Assembly: GCA_019245115.1 (NCBI GenBank)
Contig: JAFARZ010000318.1
Coordinates: 1-32,972, forward strand
DNA: 32,972 bases
Direction of reading: 5' to 3'
Source: Streptosporangiaceae bacterium
Lineage (GTDB): Bacteria > Actinomycetota > Actinomycetes > Streptosporangiales > Streptosporangiaceae
Position 1 is the stretch's first letter, and each line of letters begins with the position of its first letter. The notes beneath the pieces were generated by a model. The model saw only the letters and a program-made list of their open reading frames with translations. It made no database searches and was not told where the DNA came from. Of this stretch, positions 1 through 7,320 are shown piece by piece. The position numbers and the translations under genes are program-made.

Positions 1-131
<131 letters not shown>

Positions 132-136
132 GGCCA

Positions 137-661
137 GTGGGCATAAACACCTCGTTCGTCGCACCGGACGCCGCAGCGCCGGCGATATCGGACATCATCG
201 ATTCGCCGGTGGGCACGCTGCTGTTGACCGGCGACGGCCGCGCGCTCACCGGGGTCTACTTCCTCGACGCCGGCGACTCCGGGCCGGCCGCCGGCACCAC
301 CGCCGACCCCGGCCCGTTCAAGGAGACCAGGGCGCAGCTAGCCGCGTACTTCGGCGGTGAGCTCAAGGACTTCGACCTGCCGCTGGCGCCGAGCGGCACC
401 CCGTTCCAGCTGGCCGTGTGGGCCGAGCTCACCCACATCCCGTACGGCGTCACCACCAGCTACGGCGAGATCGCCCGGGCGCTGGGTAAGTCCCAAGTGG
501 CCTCGCGCGCGGTGGGCGCGGCCAACGGGCGCAATCCCATCCCGATCATCGTGCCGTGTCACCGGGTGATCGGCTCCGACGGCGGCTTGACCGGCTACGG
601 CGGCGGCCTCGCGCGCAAGCTGACACTGCTCCAGATCGAAGGCGCCGCCGGGCTGTGGTGA
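137..661 (+). CDS. ogt: Methylated-DNA--protein-cysteine methyltransferase
   Basis: A 174-residue suicide repair protein that transfers the O6-alkyl group of guanine (or O4 of thymine) to its own cysteine. The active-site motif IPIIVPCHRVIG is present, with Cys141 as acceptor. It is followed by the GGLTGYGGGLARKLTLLQIEG region typical of the C-terminal domain. The upstream helix SYGEIARALGK and the segment SRAVGAANGRNP form the DNA-binding and Asn-hinge region. The frame is open back to 77 and beyond, but GTG at 137 is chosen because it follows the AAGAGTAAGG purine run and sits five bases after the glycosylase stop. Length and motifs are normal for the family. Co-transcription with the alkA-like gene suggests a shared alkylation response; no Ada box could be examined because the promoter is upstream of the window. 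Confidence 0.93.
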   Translation: MGINTSFVAPDAAAPAISDIIDSPVGTLLLTGDGRALTGVYFLDAGDSGPAAGTTADPGPFKETRAQLAAYFGGELKDFDLPLAPSGTPFQLAVWAELTHIPYGVTTSYGEIARALGKSQVASRAVGAANGRNPIPIIVPCHRVIGSDGGLTGYGGGLARKLTLLQIEGAAGLW

Positions 662-683
662 CGCAGATTACCAGCGGGAGGCA

Positions 684-728
684 CCACCGCCGTTCGCTAT
701 AAAAATCCTTCACACTGAACGGCGGTGG
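684..728. promoter_or_regulatory. 12-bp perfect inverted repeat between ogt and mntP
   Basis: The arms CCACCGCCGTTC (684-695) and GAACGGCGGTGG (717-728) are exact reverse complements around a 21-base AT-rich centre containing CTATAAAAAT. The element begins 22 bases after the ogt stop and ends 33 bases before the mntP-like start. It could be a terminator-like hairpin for ogt, without a T-run, or an operator surrounding a -10-like sequence. It is too short to be a yybP-ykoY manganese riboswitch. Confidence 0.6.
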
Positions 729-761
729 CTGCTCCGCTGAGACCGGCGGTAGCGTTGGCGC

Positions 762-1304
762 GTGGTCGCCCTGCTGCTCGTGGCTGTGGCACTGGGCATG
801 TCCAACCTCGCCGCGGCGATCGGGATAGGGATCAGCGGAGCCGGACGCGCTGTGCGGGTCCGGGTGGCAGTCGTGTTCGGCGTGTTCGAAGCGGGGATGC
901 CGCTGCTGGGGCTGCTGCTCGGGCACAGCGTGGCGGCCCGCCTCGGGCGGGGTGCGCAATGGCTGGGCGGCACACTGCTGATCCTCGTGGGGATCTATGG
1001 CGTGGTCCAGGCGTGGCGGGCCCGCGGTCAGGCGGAATCCGTCCGGGAGTGGCGGCTGGGCCGGATCGTGGTCAGCGGGCTCGCGCTCAGCCTCGACAAC
1101 CTCGCGGCCGGGTTTGCTCTCGGCGCTTACCACGTGAGCTTCGGCCTGGCCGCGGCGCTGATCGGGGCGGTCAGCGTGGGCATGTCGCTGGCCGGCCTCG
1201 AGCTCGGCGCGCGGCTCGGCTCGGCCATCGGCACCCGCAGCGAACTGATCGCCGAGGTGGTGCTGGTCGCGGTCGGCGCCGCCATGGCGGCCGGCGCGAT
1301 GTAG
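762..1304 (+). CDS. mntP: MntP-like (DUF204) putative manganese efflux pump
   Basis: A 180-residue integral membrane protein with six hydrophobic segments arranged as two similar three-helix halves, as in the MntP family that exports Mn2+ from the cytoplasm. The second half has LALSLDNLAAGFALG (about residues 106-120), carrying the family's conserved helix aspartate. The equivalent place in the first half reads GMSNLAAAIGIG, with Asn where MntP normally has Asp. The start is GTG 762; no strong ribosome binding site is visible, and a start a few codons later cannot be excluded. Its only close upstream feature is the 684-728 inverted repeat. The next gene starts 52 bases downstream on the same strand. 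Family assignment is good, but the transported ion is inferred and the missing Asp makes it less certain. Confidence 0.75.
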   Translation: MVALLLVAVALGMSNLAAAIGIGISGAGRAVRVRVAVVFGVFEAGMPLLGLLLGHSVAARLGRGAQWLGGTLLILVGIYGVVQAWRARGQAESVREWRLGRIVVSGLALSLDNLAAGFALGAYHVSFGLAAALIGAVSVGMSLAGLELGARLGSAIGTRSELIAEVVLVAVGAAMAAGAM

Positions 1305-1356
1305 TTTCGGACGTTTTGGGTGTTGAGAGCCCGGCCGGGCGGGAACCCTTTGGACG

Positions 1357-3072
1357 ATGGACCGACCGGAGGACCTCGAGCCAGAGCAGGTAGCGGAGGC
1401 AGAAGGGGCGACGGGCTCAGAGGAGGAGGCCCAGGCCGATTCGGCGCCGCCTCGTGGGTGGCCGCGTCATCCGGTTCTGATCCGGATCTCCCGGATCGCG
1501 GCCATCGCGCTGATCGGCGTGGCCGGCGCGTGGCTCGGCATGCTGCTGGCCGGCGGGGCGAGCGTCCAGATCGGGCCGGTCCAGACGCTGATGACGCTGC
1601 GCCCGTCGATAACCGGGCAGACCGTGGTGAACGTGCCACCGCTCGGCTCCCTGCAGATGGACACCAACCATGGGCCGCTTCAGCTCAACATCGACGTGCG
1701 CCAGCTCAACGAGACCGATGTGAAGAAGCTGGTCGCCGACCCCAAAAGCGTCGCGGGCCTCCCAGATCTGGCGTCCGCCCAGCTCAAGCGCGGCGTCATC
1801 GCGGCCACGATCCGTGCTGTCATCGCGGCGGCGATTGGCAGCCTGGTGCTCGGACTGATCGCCTTCCGGCGGATCTGGCCGACGCTGGCCGCGTGCGGCA
1901 CCGCCATCGGCGTCCTCGCCATCGCGGGCGCGGTCGCCGCCACGAGCTGGAATCCGAAGTCAGTCCTCGAACCGCGCTACACCGGCTTGCTGGCCGAAGC
2001 CCCTTCGCTGGTCGGCAGCGCGCAGAACCTCGTCACGAAGTTCGGCCTGTACCGCACCGAGCTGGCACAATTGGTGACGAATGTCACCCGCCTGTACGAC
2101 ACGACCGCCGACCTGCCCGTCTACCAGCCGGATACGGATGCCGTGCGGGTCCTGGATGTTTCCGACATACACGACAACCCCGCCGCGTGGAACATCATGC
2201 ACTCGATAGTGCAGCAGTTCGGGATCAACCTGATCATCGACTCCGGCGATCTCACCGACCACGGCAGCCAGGCCGAGAACGAACTGGCCACGGAGATCCG
2301 CAAGTTCCCGGTGCCGTACGTGTTCATCAAGGGCAACCACGATTCGGGCAGCACCCAGTCGTCGGTGGCCAAGGTGCGCAATGCGATCCTGCTCACCGGG
2401 CAGGAAGTGACGGTCGACGGCCTCACCATCATCGGCGACGGCGACCCGCGCTTCACTCCCAACCTCTCCGTCCAGGTCCCGGGCGAGGAAGCCGTGTATC
2501 AGACCGGCCAGAAGCTGGCCACCGCGGCCCGCGATATGGTGCGCGAGCCGGACATCGCCGTGGTCCACGACCCGGTATCCGCGCTGCCGCTGAACGGCGC
2601 GGTCAAGCTGGTGCTGGCCGGCCACCTGCACCGGAGGGTCAGCTGGATGCTGTCCGACGCGACCCGGGTGTTCGTCCAGGGCTCCACGGGTGGCGCGGGC
2701 CTGCGGGCGCTCCAGACGAATCCGCCTACTCCGATCGAGGCATCGGTACTGTACTTCGGTCGTACTGATGGCCAGCTTCAGGCGTGGGACGACATCACAA
2801 TCGGCGGCCTGGGCGCGACCGATGCCCAGATCCAGCGGCATCTGGCCAGCGATACCGCGCCCGTCGGCGGGCCGGTGCCGGAACTGGGCCCCACGGTGAG
2901 CCCGTCGACCATGTGCGGGACACCGAGTGATGCGGGGTCGCCTGGTTCACCTGGTTCACCTGGTTCACCTGGTTCGCCGAGTGGCGCGTGGCCGACGGAT
3001 TCCGCCACGCCAACGGACTCGGCTACGCCGACGGATTCCTCGTCCGGATCCTCGCCATCTCCGTCGCGATGA
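1357..3072 (+). CDS. Membrane-anchored metallophosphoesterase
   Basis: A 571-residue calcineurin-like phosphoesterase. An acidic N-terminal tail (1-40) precedes one membrane helix (about 46-67). A hydrophobic pair follows at about 148-170 and 175-197, and the catalytic domain runs from about 260 to 480. All metal-binding motifs are visible: DIH (270-272), GDLTD (297-301), GNHD (326-329), HD (404-405) and GHLH (422-425). With three helices and an acidic cytoplasmic N-terminus, the catalytic domain should face outward. The C-terminal 75 residues are a low-complexity tail of Gly-Ser-Pro, then Thr-Asp-Ser-Ala-Thr-Pro repeats, likely a flexible or cell-wall-spanning stalk. ATG 1357 follows a TTTGGACG purine stretch. 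The substrate cannot be told; phosphodiester or phosphomonoester cleavage outside the membrane is the family-level inference. The lipoprotein gene 18 bases downstream may be co-transcribed. Confidence 0.85.
   Translation: MDRPEDLEPEQVAEAEGATGSEEEAQADSAPPRGWPRHPVLIRISRIAAIALIGVAGAWLGMLLAGGASVQIGPVQTLMTLRPSITGQTVVNVPPLGSLQMDTNHGPLQLNIDVRQLNETDVKKLVADPKSVAGLPDLASAQLKRGVIAATIRAVIAAAIGSLVLGLIAFRRIWPTLAACGTAIGVLAIAGAVAATSWNPKSVLEPRYTGLLAEAPSLVGSAQNLVTKFGLYRTELAQLVTNVTRLYDTTADLPVYQPDTDAVRVLDVSDIHDNPAAWNIMHSIVQQFGINLIIDSGDLTDHGSQAENELATEIRKFPVPYVFIKGNHDSGSTQSSVAKVRNAILLTGQEVTVDGLTIIGDGDPRFTPNLSVQVPGEEAVYQTGQKLATAARDMVREPDIAVVHDPVSALPLNGAVKLVLAGHLHRRVSWMLSDATRVFVQGSTGGAGLRALQTNPPTPIEASVLYFGRTDGQLQAWDDITIGGLGATDAQIQRHLASDTAPVGGPVPELGPTVSPSTMCGTPSDAGSPGSPGSPGSPGSPSGAWPTDSATPTDSATPTDSSSGSSPSPSR
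2941..2976 (+). repeat. 9-bp coding tandem repeat, 4 copies
   Basis: Four head-to-tail copies of CCTGGTTCA (the last has a G at the final base) inside the metallophosphoesterase gene encode Gly-Ser-Pro repeats. They lie in the C-terminal low-complexity tail and are followed by a less perfect repeat encoding Thr-Asp-Ser-Ala-Thr-Pro. Copy number could vary between strains without shifting the frame. Confidence 0.9.
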
Positions 3073-3090
3073 CATGCCAGGATTCCTCTC

Positions 3091-3753
3091 ATGGAACTGA
3101 GGACTGGCCACACGCGTCCAATCCGCATGATGTACTCACGCGCAATTCGCGGCCTCATCGCGGCGGCCGCGCTGGCCGCGATCCTGGCCGGTTGCGGCAC
3201 GACAGTGGTCAGCTCCGGAACGAACGCCGGGACGGGCGCGAGGCCGGGTTCCGGCTCTGGCGCGGGCTCCGCCGCGAGCACGACGAGCACCACGGCGGCG
3301 GCTGGCTGTGCGAACGTGAACGCCGCGACGAAGCTCACCGCGGTCCGCGCCATGCACCTGGTGGAACCGGCCAGGTTCACCTCCATGCTGGTCACCCAGA
3401 CCAATCCCGGCATCGTGCGCGCCCTGTTCCGTGACTTCTGCCAGGTCATCGCGCACCGGGGCGCATCCAGCCCGGTGACCTGCCCGATGGCGATAGGGCT
3501 GTCGTACGGCGGCATGTTCTATGCCGGCGCCCGGCCGCTCGCCAGGTACACCTACGCCGCCAGCGGCTGCGAGATCGTCACCCTCACCCCGGCGGGCACC
3601 GGCGCCAGGTCCCAGTCCGCGATGGTGATGGGCGCGGCCGCTGCCGCCGCGCCCAACCTGCACGCCGATATGGCCAGGGCGCTCGGCATGGCTCAGGCGC
3701 AGGTCTTCCATCCGTCCAGCCAGGTCAACCAGGGCAGCGGTCCCAGCAAGTAG
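3091..3753 (+). CDS. Putative secreted lipoprotein, function unknown
   Basis: A 220-residue protein with a lipoprotein signal peptide: basic n-region, a hydrophobic stretch from about residue 21 to 33, and the lipobox LAGC with Cys35 as the predicted lipidation site. A Gly/Ser/Thr-rich linker (about 40-70) follows, as usual for actinobacterial lipoproteins. The mature domain holds four further cysteines (in AAAGCANVN, RDFCQV, PVTCPM and ASGCEI), enough for two disulfides outside the membrane. ATG 3091 is preceded by CAGGA at a good distance; ATG 3127 or 3130 would also keep the signal peptide. I do not recognise the mature domain. It lies between the metallophosphoesterase (18-base gap) and the acetyltransferase (9-base gap) on the same strand and may belong to the same transcript. 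Confidence 0.75.
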   Translation: MELRTGHTRPIRMMYSRAIRGLIAAAALAAILAGCGTTVVSSGTNAGTGARPGSGSGAGSAASTTSTTAAAGCANVNAATKLTAVRAMHLVEPARFTSMLVTQTNPGIVRALFRDFCQVIAHRGASSPVTCPMAIGLSYGGMFYAGARPLARYTYAASGCEIVTLTPAGTGARSQSAMVMGAAAAAAPNLHADMARALGMAQAQVFHPSSQVNQGSGPSK

Positions 3754-3762
3754 GCTCGCCGT

Positions 3763-4224
3763 GTGACTCACGACCTGAAGATCCGGCCCGCCACCATAAC
3801 TGATGTCCCGGAAATCGTCGCGATGCTCGCCGACGACCCGCTGGGCGCTACCCGCGAATCGCCCGATGACCTCGCGCCGTACCTTGAAGCGTTCGAGCGC
3901 GTGGCCAGCGATCCCCGCCAGCATCTGGTCATGGCCCGGCTGGACGGAAAGCCGGCCGGGACGCTGCAGCTGATGATCATCCATGGGCTGGCGCGGCGGG
4001 GCGCCATCCGCGCCCAGATCGAGTCGGTGCGGGTACACCGCGGCCTGCGCGGCCGTGGCCTGGGCAGTGAGCTGATCCGGTGGGCGATCGAGGCGGCCCG
4101 CGAGGCCGGAGCGGGAATCGTCCAGCTCACGTCCGATGCCTCCCGGACGGAAGCGCACCGCTTCTACGAGCGGCTGGGCTTCGTGAACTCGCACGCCGGC
4201 TTCAAGCTCCAGCTCGGCAAATGA
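3763..4224 (+). CDS. GNAT family N-acetyltransferase
   Basis: A 153-residue single-domain GCN5-related acetyltransferase. The N-terminal strand LKIRPATITDVPEIVAML is typical of the fold. Acetyl-CoA-binding motif A is VHRGLRGRGLGSELIRWA (about residues 91-108), with the R-G-x-G-x-G pyrophosphate loop. Motif B includes SRTEAHRFYERLGF (about 127-140), whose Tyr is the usual general acid. The substrate is not evident. GTG 3763 starts nine bases after the lipoprotein stop without a strong ribosome binding site. The stop overlaps the start of the Nudix gene (ATGA), so the two are probably translated as a coupled pair. The shared operon suggests modification or detoxification of a small metabolite, but this is only inference. 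Confidence 0.87.
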   Translation: MTHDLKIRPATITDVPEIVAMLADDPLGATRESPDDLAPYLEAFERVASDPRQHLVMARLDGKPAGTLQLMIIHGLARRGAIRAQIESVRVHRGLRGRGLGSELIRWAIEAAREAGAGIVQLTSDASRTEAHRFYERLGFVNSHAGFKLQLGK

Positions 4225-4721
4225 CCACCGACGACGCGGTCTTCTACGCTCAGCTTCCTACCCTGTTCGGCGCCGCGGCCGCGCTGTTCACCGACGAAGC
4301 CGGGCGCGTCCTGCTGGTCAAGCCGAACTACCGCGACCAGTGGTCGCTGCCCGGCGGCATCCTCGAACATGGCGAGCCGCCGCATGTGGCCTGCGCCCGC
4401 GAGGTGGCCGAGGAAGTGGGCCTGGAGATCGAGCCGGGACCGCTGCTGGCCGTCGACTGGGTACCACCCGAGGGCACCCGACCCAGCCCCATCGTGTCCT
4501 GGGTCTTCGACGGCGGAACGCTGCCATCCACCCAGGAGATCACGCTCCAGGTCGAGGAACTCGACGACTACCGGTTCGTGCCGGCCGAAGACCTGGCCAT
4601 GTACCTACCACCGCTCATCTACGCCCGGGTCGCCGCGGCAATGCGTGCCCAGGCTGGCTTGCGAGCCGACGGGGCCGGATGCGCCACGGCATACGTGCCC
4701 TTCGACCGTGAGCTGAGTTAG
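4221..4721 (+). CDS. Nudix hydrolase
   Basis: A 166-residue protein with a complete Nudix box from Gly46 to Leu68: GX5E (G46, E52), then REVAEEVGL with Arg60, Glu61, Glu64 and Glu65, the residues that bind Mg2+ and cleave nucleoside diphosphates linked to another moiety. The beta-strand before the box (RVLLVKPNYRDQWSLPGG) is canonical. Starting at ATG 4221 overlaps the acetyltransferase stop as ATGA and gives a normal N-terminus. The frame is open further upstream, but that extension lies antiparallel to nothing conserved and entirely within the acetyltransferase gene. The substrate is unknown; possibilities are sugar nucleotides, oxidised dNTPs or ADP-ribose. Confidence 0.9.
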   Translation: MTTDDAVFYAQLPTLFGAAAALFTDEAGRVLLVKPNYRDQWSLPGGILEHGEPPHVACAREVAEEVGLEIEPGPLLAVDWVPPEGTRPSPIVSWVFDGGTLPSTQEITLQVEELDDYRFVPAEDLAMYLPPLIYARVAAAMRAQAGLRADGAGCATAYVPFDRELS

Positions 4722-4731
4722 GCTCCCACCC

Positions 4732-5202
4732 ATGTCGCTGGCAATGAGCGGCGCGGATGCCGGTCACCTGGCGATCGCCGTAGGCCTCACATACGCGCTC
4801 GGCTTCGAGCGCGACCTACGCGGAGCACCAACCGGAGACCGCGTTTTCGCCCTCATCGGCGCGGGCTCGGGCGTCGTGGGAATCATTGGCGCCCATGGAG
4901 CGCCGAACGCGGTGGCCGGCGCCATCACCGGCATCGGCTTCATCGGCGGTGGGCTGGTGTTCAGGCAGGCCACCGGCCACGGCCAGGTGGTGATGGGCAT
5001 CACCACGGCCGCCGCGATCTTCGCCGCCGCCGCGATCGGCGCGGCCGCGGGCCAGGGCCGGGTGCTGCTGGCCGTCGTGGCCACCGCGCTGGCGTTGCTG
5101 GTCCTGGAAGTCCGTCACTCCAGGCTGCTCAGCCTGCTGGACGGCCGGCGCTGGGCGGACCGCTTCGGCGACGACGAACGCCCTCCGCCCGATAGTCATT
5201 GA
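4732..5202 (+). CDS. MgtC/SapB family membrane protein
   Basis: A 156-residue membrane protein of the MgtC/SapB family. The N-terminal part LTYALGFERDLRGAPTGDR (about 19-37) matches the family signature G-x-E-R-(D/E) followed by a conserved Gly/Arg region. The motif TGIGFIGGGLVFR (about 66-78) and the later GITTAAAIFAAAAIGAAAG (about 86-104) match the G-I-G-F-(I/L)-G-(A/G)-G and T-T-A-A segments. Four or five membrane helices are predicted, with a short charged C-terminus. MgtC proteins help growth at low Mg2+ and modulate membrane energetics; the exact role here is unknown. It starts ten bases after the Nudix stop. Its stop codon overlaps the end of the convergent yccF-like gene by seven bases. 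Confidence 0.83.
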   Translation: MSLAMSGADAGHLAIAVGLTYALGFERDLRGAPTGDRVFALIGAGSGVVGIIGAHGAPNAVAGAITGIGFIGGGLVFRQATGHGQVVMGITTAAAIFAAAAIGAAAGQGRVLLAVVATALALLVLEVRHSRLLSLLDGRRWADRFGDDERPPPDSH

Positions 5203-5612
5203 ACGCGGTAGTCCTGAGGGCGGTATCCGGGATATGGCTGGCCGGTGGGTACGATCTCGACGCCCAGCGGCACCAGCGAGATCGGGATCAGCTTGAAGCT
5301 GGCCAGCCCGAGCGGGATGCCGATGATCGTCAGGCACAACGCGATACCGCTGGTCAGATGGCCGATGGCCAGCCACCAGCCGATCAGGATGATCCACAGG
5401 ATGTTCCCGACCAATGCCCCCGCGCCGAAGTTCCGGCGCGGCACGATCGTCCGTCCGAACGGCCACCGCACGTATCCGGCGATCCGCCACGCCGCGATCC
5501 CGAACGGGATCGTGATGATCAAGATGAAACAGATGAGCCCGGCCAGCACGTAGGCAATGGCCATCCACCACCCGCACAGGACCAGCCAGATAACGTTGAG
5601 GATCAGCCTCAT
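5196..5612 (-). CDS. YccF domain-containing inner membrane protein
   Basis: A 138-residue membrane protein with two copies of the YccF (DUF307) module. The first is near residues 1-52 (NVIWLVLCGWWMAIAYVLAG, then TIPFGIAAWRIA), and the second near 67-120 (NILWIILIGWWLAIGHLTSG, then IIGIPLGLASFKL). Each copy has a W-L-x(3)-G-W-W-(L/M)-A hairpin and the I-P-(F/L)-G motif. The function of the family is not known; it is often stress-inducible in proteobacteria. The C-terminal tail is Pro/Gln/Tyr-rich. It lies ten bases upstream of the small DUF2277 gene's stop in a minus-strand run that may continue from dapB, and it converges on the MgtC-like gene with a seven-base overlap. Confidence 0.88.
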   Translation of the reverse strand: MRLILNVIWLVLCGWWMAIAYVLAGLICFILIITIPFGIAAWRIAGYVRWPFGRTIVPRRNFGAGALVGNILWIILIGWWLAIGHLTSGIALCLTIIGIPLGLASFKLIPISLVPLGVEIVPTGQPYPGYRPQDYRVQ

Positions 5613-5622
5613 GGCCGTTGGT

Positions 5623-5847
5623 CTACCCGGCTGATCGGCCAGCCGAACGCACTTCTAGCTGGTCAAGCAGAGTCGCGGTCGCGGCCGCGATCTCGTCGAC
5701 GGCCCGGCCGAACGCATCGGCGTTGTGCCCGGCCGGTGCCCGGAATCCGCTGATCTTCCGTACATACTGCAACGCCGCGGCCCGGATGTCCGCGTCGGTC
5801 ACCGCCTCGGCATAAGGCGGACGAAGGGTCTTGATGCTACGACACAT
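5623..5847 (-). CDS. DUF2277 small protein
   Basis: A 74-residue protein beginning MCRSIKTLRPPYAEAVTDAD and continuing IRAAALQYVRKISGFRAP, which is the recognisable DUF2277 signature. Members are short, soluble and of unknown function. ATG 5847 is selected because conserved family members start at MCRSIK. However, the in-frame GTG at 5865 overlaps the dapB stop (GTGA) and would add six residues, so translational coupling to dapB is possible. It sits directly downstream of dapB and upstream of the yccF-like gene on the same strand. Confidence 0.8.
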   Translation of the reverse strand: MCRSIKTLRPPYAEAVTDADIRAAALQYVRKISGFRAPAGHNADAFGRAVDEIAAATATLLDQLEVRSAGRSAG

Positions 5848-5861
5848 AACCCCATTCTGGG

Positions 5862-6605
5862 TCACTCGAGCCCTAGTAGCGCCTCCAGGCCCACGGTAAG
5901 GCCGGGCGGGAGCGACTTGATGCCCTGGATGCCGAGCAGGACGCCCGGCATGAACGAGGCCCGGTCGAGCGAGTCGTGCCGGATCGTCAGCGTCTCTCCG
6001 TGCCCGCCGAACAGCACCTCCTGGTGCGCGACGAGCCCCGCGACCCGGACGGAGTGGACATGTATGTTGTCCACCGTGGCGCCGCGGGCGCCCGGGATCT
6101 CCGACGCGGTCGCGTCGGGCGGCGCCTTGAGGCCGGCCTGGTCGCGGGCGGCGGCGATCATGGACGCGGTGCGCAACGACGTGCCAGACGGGGCGTCCGC
6201 CTTGGCCGCGTGGTGCAGCTCAATGACTTCGGCTGAGTCGAAGAAGCGTGCCGCCTGCGCAGCGAACCGCATCATCAGCACCGCGCCCACGGAGAAATTG
6301 GGCGCGACGAGGACGCGTACGTCCGGCGACTTGGCGGCCCAGGTGCGTACTTCGCCGAGCCGTTCCTCGCCGAACCCCGACGTGCCGACCACCACATTCA
6401 GCCCGTGCTCGACGCACCAGCGCAGGTTGTCCATCACCACGCCCGGATGGGTGAAGTCGACGACGACATCGCAAGCGGTCAGGGGATCTCGCCCATCGCC
6501 CTCGTCGACCTCGGCGGCGATCTCCATGTCCGGCGCTTCCGTCACCGCGGCGCATACCGTGCGGCCCATCCGGCCACGTGCCCCAAGCACCCCAACTTTT
6601 ATCAC
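5862..6605 (-). CDS. dapB: 4-hydroxy-tetrahydrodipicolinate reductase
   Basis: A 247-residue enzyme of the lysine/diaminopimelate pathway. It reduces the dipicolinate precursor made by DapA with NAD(P)H, in the cytoplasm. The dinucleotide-binding motif GARGRMG covers residues 8-14. The catalytic signature HHAAKADAPSGT covers 131-142, with His131 as acid/base and Lys135 binding substrate. GTG 6605 is chosen because DapB proteins begin with the IKVGVLGARGRMG strand; the frame is open to a TTG at 6638, but that extension has no family support. A TATATT box eight bases before the GTG suggests a leaderless transcript. The position downstream of pnp and the M16 peptidase is the usual actinobacterial order, although here an 838-base repeat-rich gap separates dapB from the peptidase. 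Confidence 0.95.
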   Translation of the reverse strand: MIKVGVLGARGRMGRTVCAAVTEAPDMEIAAEVDEGDGRDPLTACDVVVDFTHPGVVMDNLRWCVEHGLNVVVGTSGFGEERLGEVRTWAAKSPDVRVLVAPNFSVGAVLMMRFAAQAARFFDSAEVIELHHAAKADAPSGTSLRTASMIAAARDQAGLKAPPDATASEIPGARGATVDNIHVHSVRVAGLVAHQEVLFGGHGETLTIRHDSLDRASFMPGVLLGIQGIKSLPPGLTVGLEALLGLE

Positions 6606-6613
6606 CTGAGCAG

Positions 6614-6619
6614 AATATA
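6614..6619 (-). promoter_or_regulatory. Candidate -10 box of a leaderless dapB promoter
   Basis: Read on the minus strand, TATATT is followed by eight bases and then the GTG of dapB. This places the expected transcription start at or within about two bases of the start codon. No good ribosome binding site precedes the GTG, which fits a leaderless mRNA. No convincing -35 hexamer was identified. The box lies just beside the first of the 125-bp direct repeats. Confidence 0.5.
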
Positions 6620-6631
6620 TCTGGGGGGTAT

Positions 6632-6880
6632 AAACCAACCCCCCAGACCCCCGGCCTTCCTGCGCTTCCCGCCGTTAGATTCGCCCGGCCAGGAGGGCCT
6701 GAAGGCCCCCCGTGACCAGGCGACCGCGAAGCTCGCTGTGCTCCCCGGGGGGTAAACACCAACCCCCCGGACCCCCCGGCCTTCCTGCGCTTCTCGCCGT
6801 TAGTTTCGCCCGGCCAGGAGGGCCTGAAGGCCCCCCGTGACCAGGCGACCGCGAAGCTCGCTTCGCTCGCCGCGGGGGCC
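6632..6880. repeat. 125-bp tandem direct duplication upstream of dapB
   Basis: Two imperfect copies, about 6632-6756 and 6757-6880, lie head to tail with a period of 125 bases. The near-identical core starts GGCCTTCCTGCGCTTC at 6653 and at 6778 and runs for about 90 bases with only a few differences. Each unit contains AGGAGGGCCTGAAGGCCCCC, a self-complementary segment, and ends with a GCGAAGCTCGCT stretch that in the second copy becomes the palindrome GCGAAGCTCGCTTCGC. The 16-base string from 6856 to 6871 recurs at 15594-15609. No open frame in this block looks like a gene. Confidence 0.85.
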
Positions 6881-6980
6881 ACTGTGGTCAATGGTGAGCG
6901 TGCTCGCTGCGGCATGCCGGGCATGTTGGACACGTCGCGTTCGCTGAGGGAGCGGGCAGCGTGGGAACTGGCGCATATCG

Positions 6981-7089
6981 CCGCATAGCGGACGCGTGGG
7001 CCAGCAATTTTGTGGAGGTTAGGAGCCCTTTGGAGGAAAAGGTGTCGGAAAGCGGCGCCCTTTCGTCCGCGGGGCTCTTTTTCTCCGCG
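6981..7089 (+). repeat. Dispersed palindromic element, copy A
   Basis: First of three copies of a roughly 109-base non-coding element. It starts CCGCATAGCGG (6981-6991) and, exactly 31 bases after that start, reaches GTGGAG (7012), the outer arm of a long hairpin. Pairing includes GAGCCC with GGGCTC, and the 16-base arm near 7031-7046 with the 16 bases near 7052-7067. Fourteen of 16 positions pair, two of them as T-G (U-G wobble in plus-strand RNA). The element lies between the M16 gene and dapB, both on the minus strand. Confidence 0.75.
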
Positions 7090-7149
7090 TCGTTTAGCGC
7101 TTGCCTATTTCAACTGCTCAAAACGTCTAATCGCGCCAGCCCTCGGGGC

Positions 7150-7178
7150 CCCCAAATCGTGAAATGTCGGATTTGGGG
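7150..7178. repeat. 9-bp inverted repeat with CGTGAAATGTCGG core
   Basis: CCCCAAATC (7150-7158) and GATTTGGGG (7170-7178) are perfect reverse complements around an 11-base loop. The 13-base string CGTGAAATGTCGG (7158-7170) covering the loop recurs exactly at 24236-24248. In both places it lies 50-70 bases after a copy of the dispersed palindromic element. Confidence 0.65.
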
Positions 7179-7262
7179 AGCCGCTCGGGCTTGGGATGCC
7201 GGTGGGCGCTTGGGCATGTCCTGGCGGGCTGGGTTATCTTGGGGCATTTGCCTCCCCAGGCT

Positions 7263-7318
7263 TGTAGTGAATGTGCCATCGCAGACACCCCGCTGTAGGC
7301 AATGGCACATTCACTACA
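7263..7318. terminator. 17-bp perfect inverted repeat, possible terminator of the M16 gene
   Basis: TGTAGTGAATGTGCCAT (7263-7279) and ATGGCACATTCACTACA (7302-7318) are exact reverse complements separated by 22 bases. On the minus strand it lies about 126-181 bases after the M16 peptidase stop, so it may end that transcript, although there is no T-run. Fifteen bases of one arm, GTGAATGTGCCATCG, recur at 32805-32819 just after the last gene of the window, which suggests a repeated genomic motif. Confidence 0.55.
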
Positions 7319-7320
7319 TC

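Noticed and set aside
684..761. A yybP-ykoY manganese riboswitch upstream of the mntP-like gene
   Set aside because: The region is too short and lacks the conserved two-helix core; only a simple inverted repeat is visible.
3136..4194. A 352-codon minus-strand frame
   Set aside because: Antisense to the lipoprotein and acetyltransferase genes; composition typical of a shadow frame.
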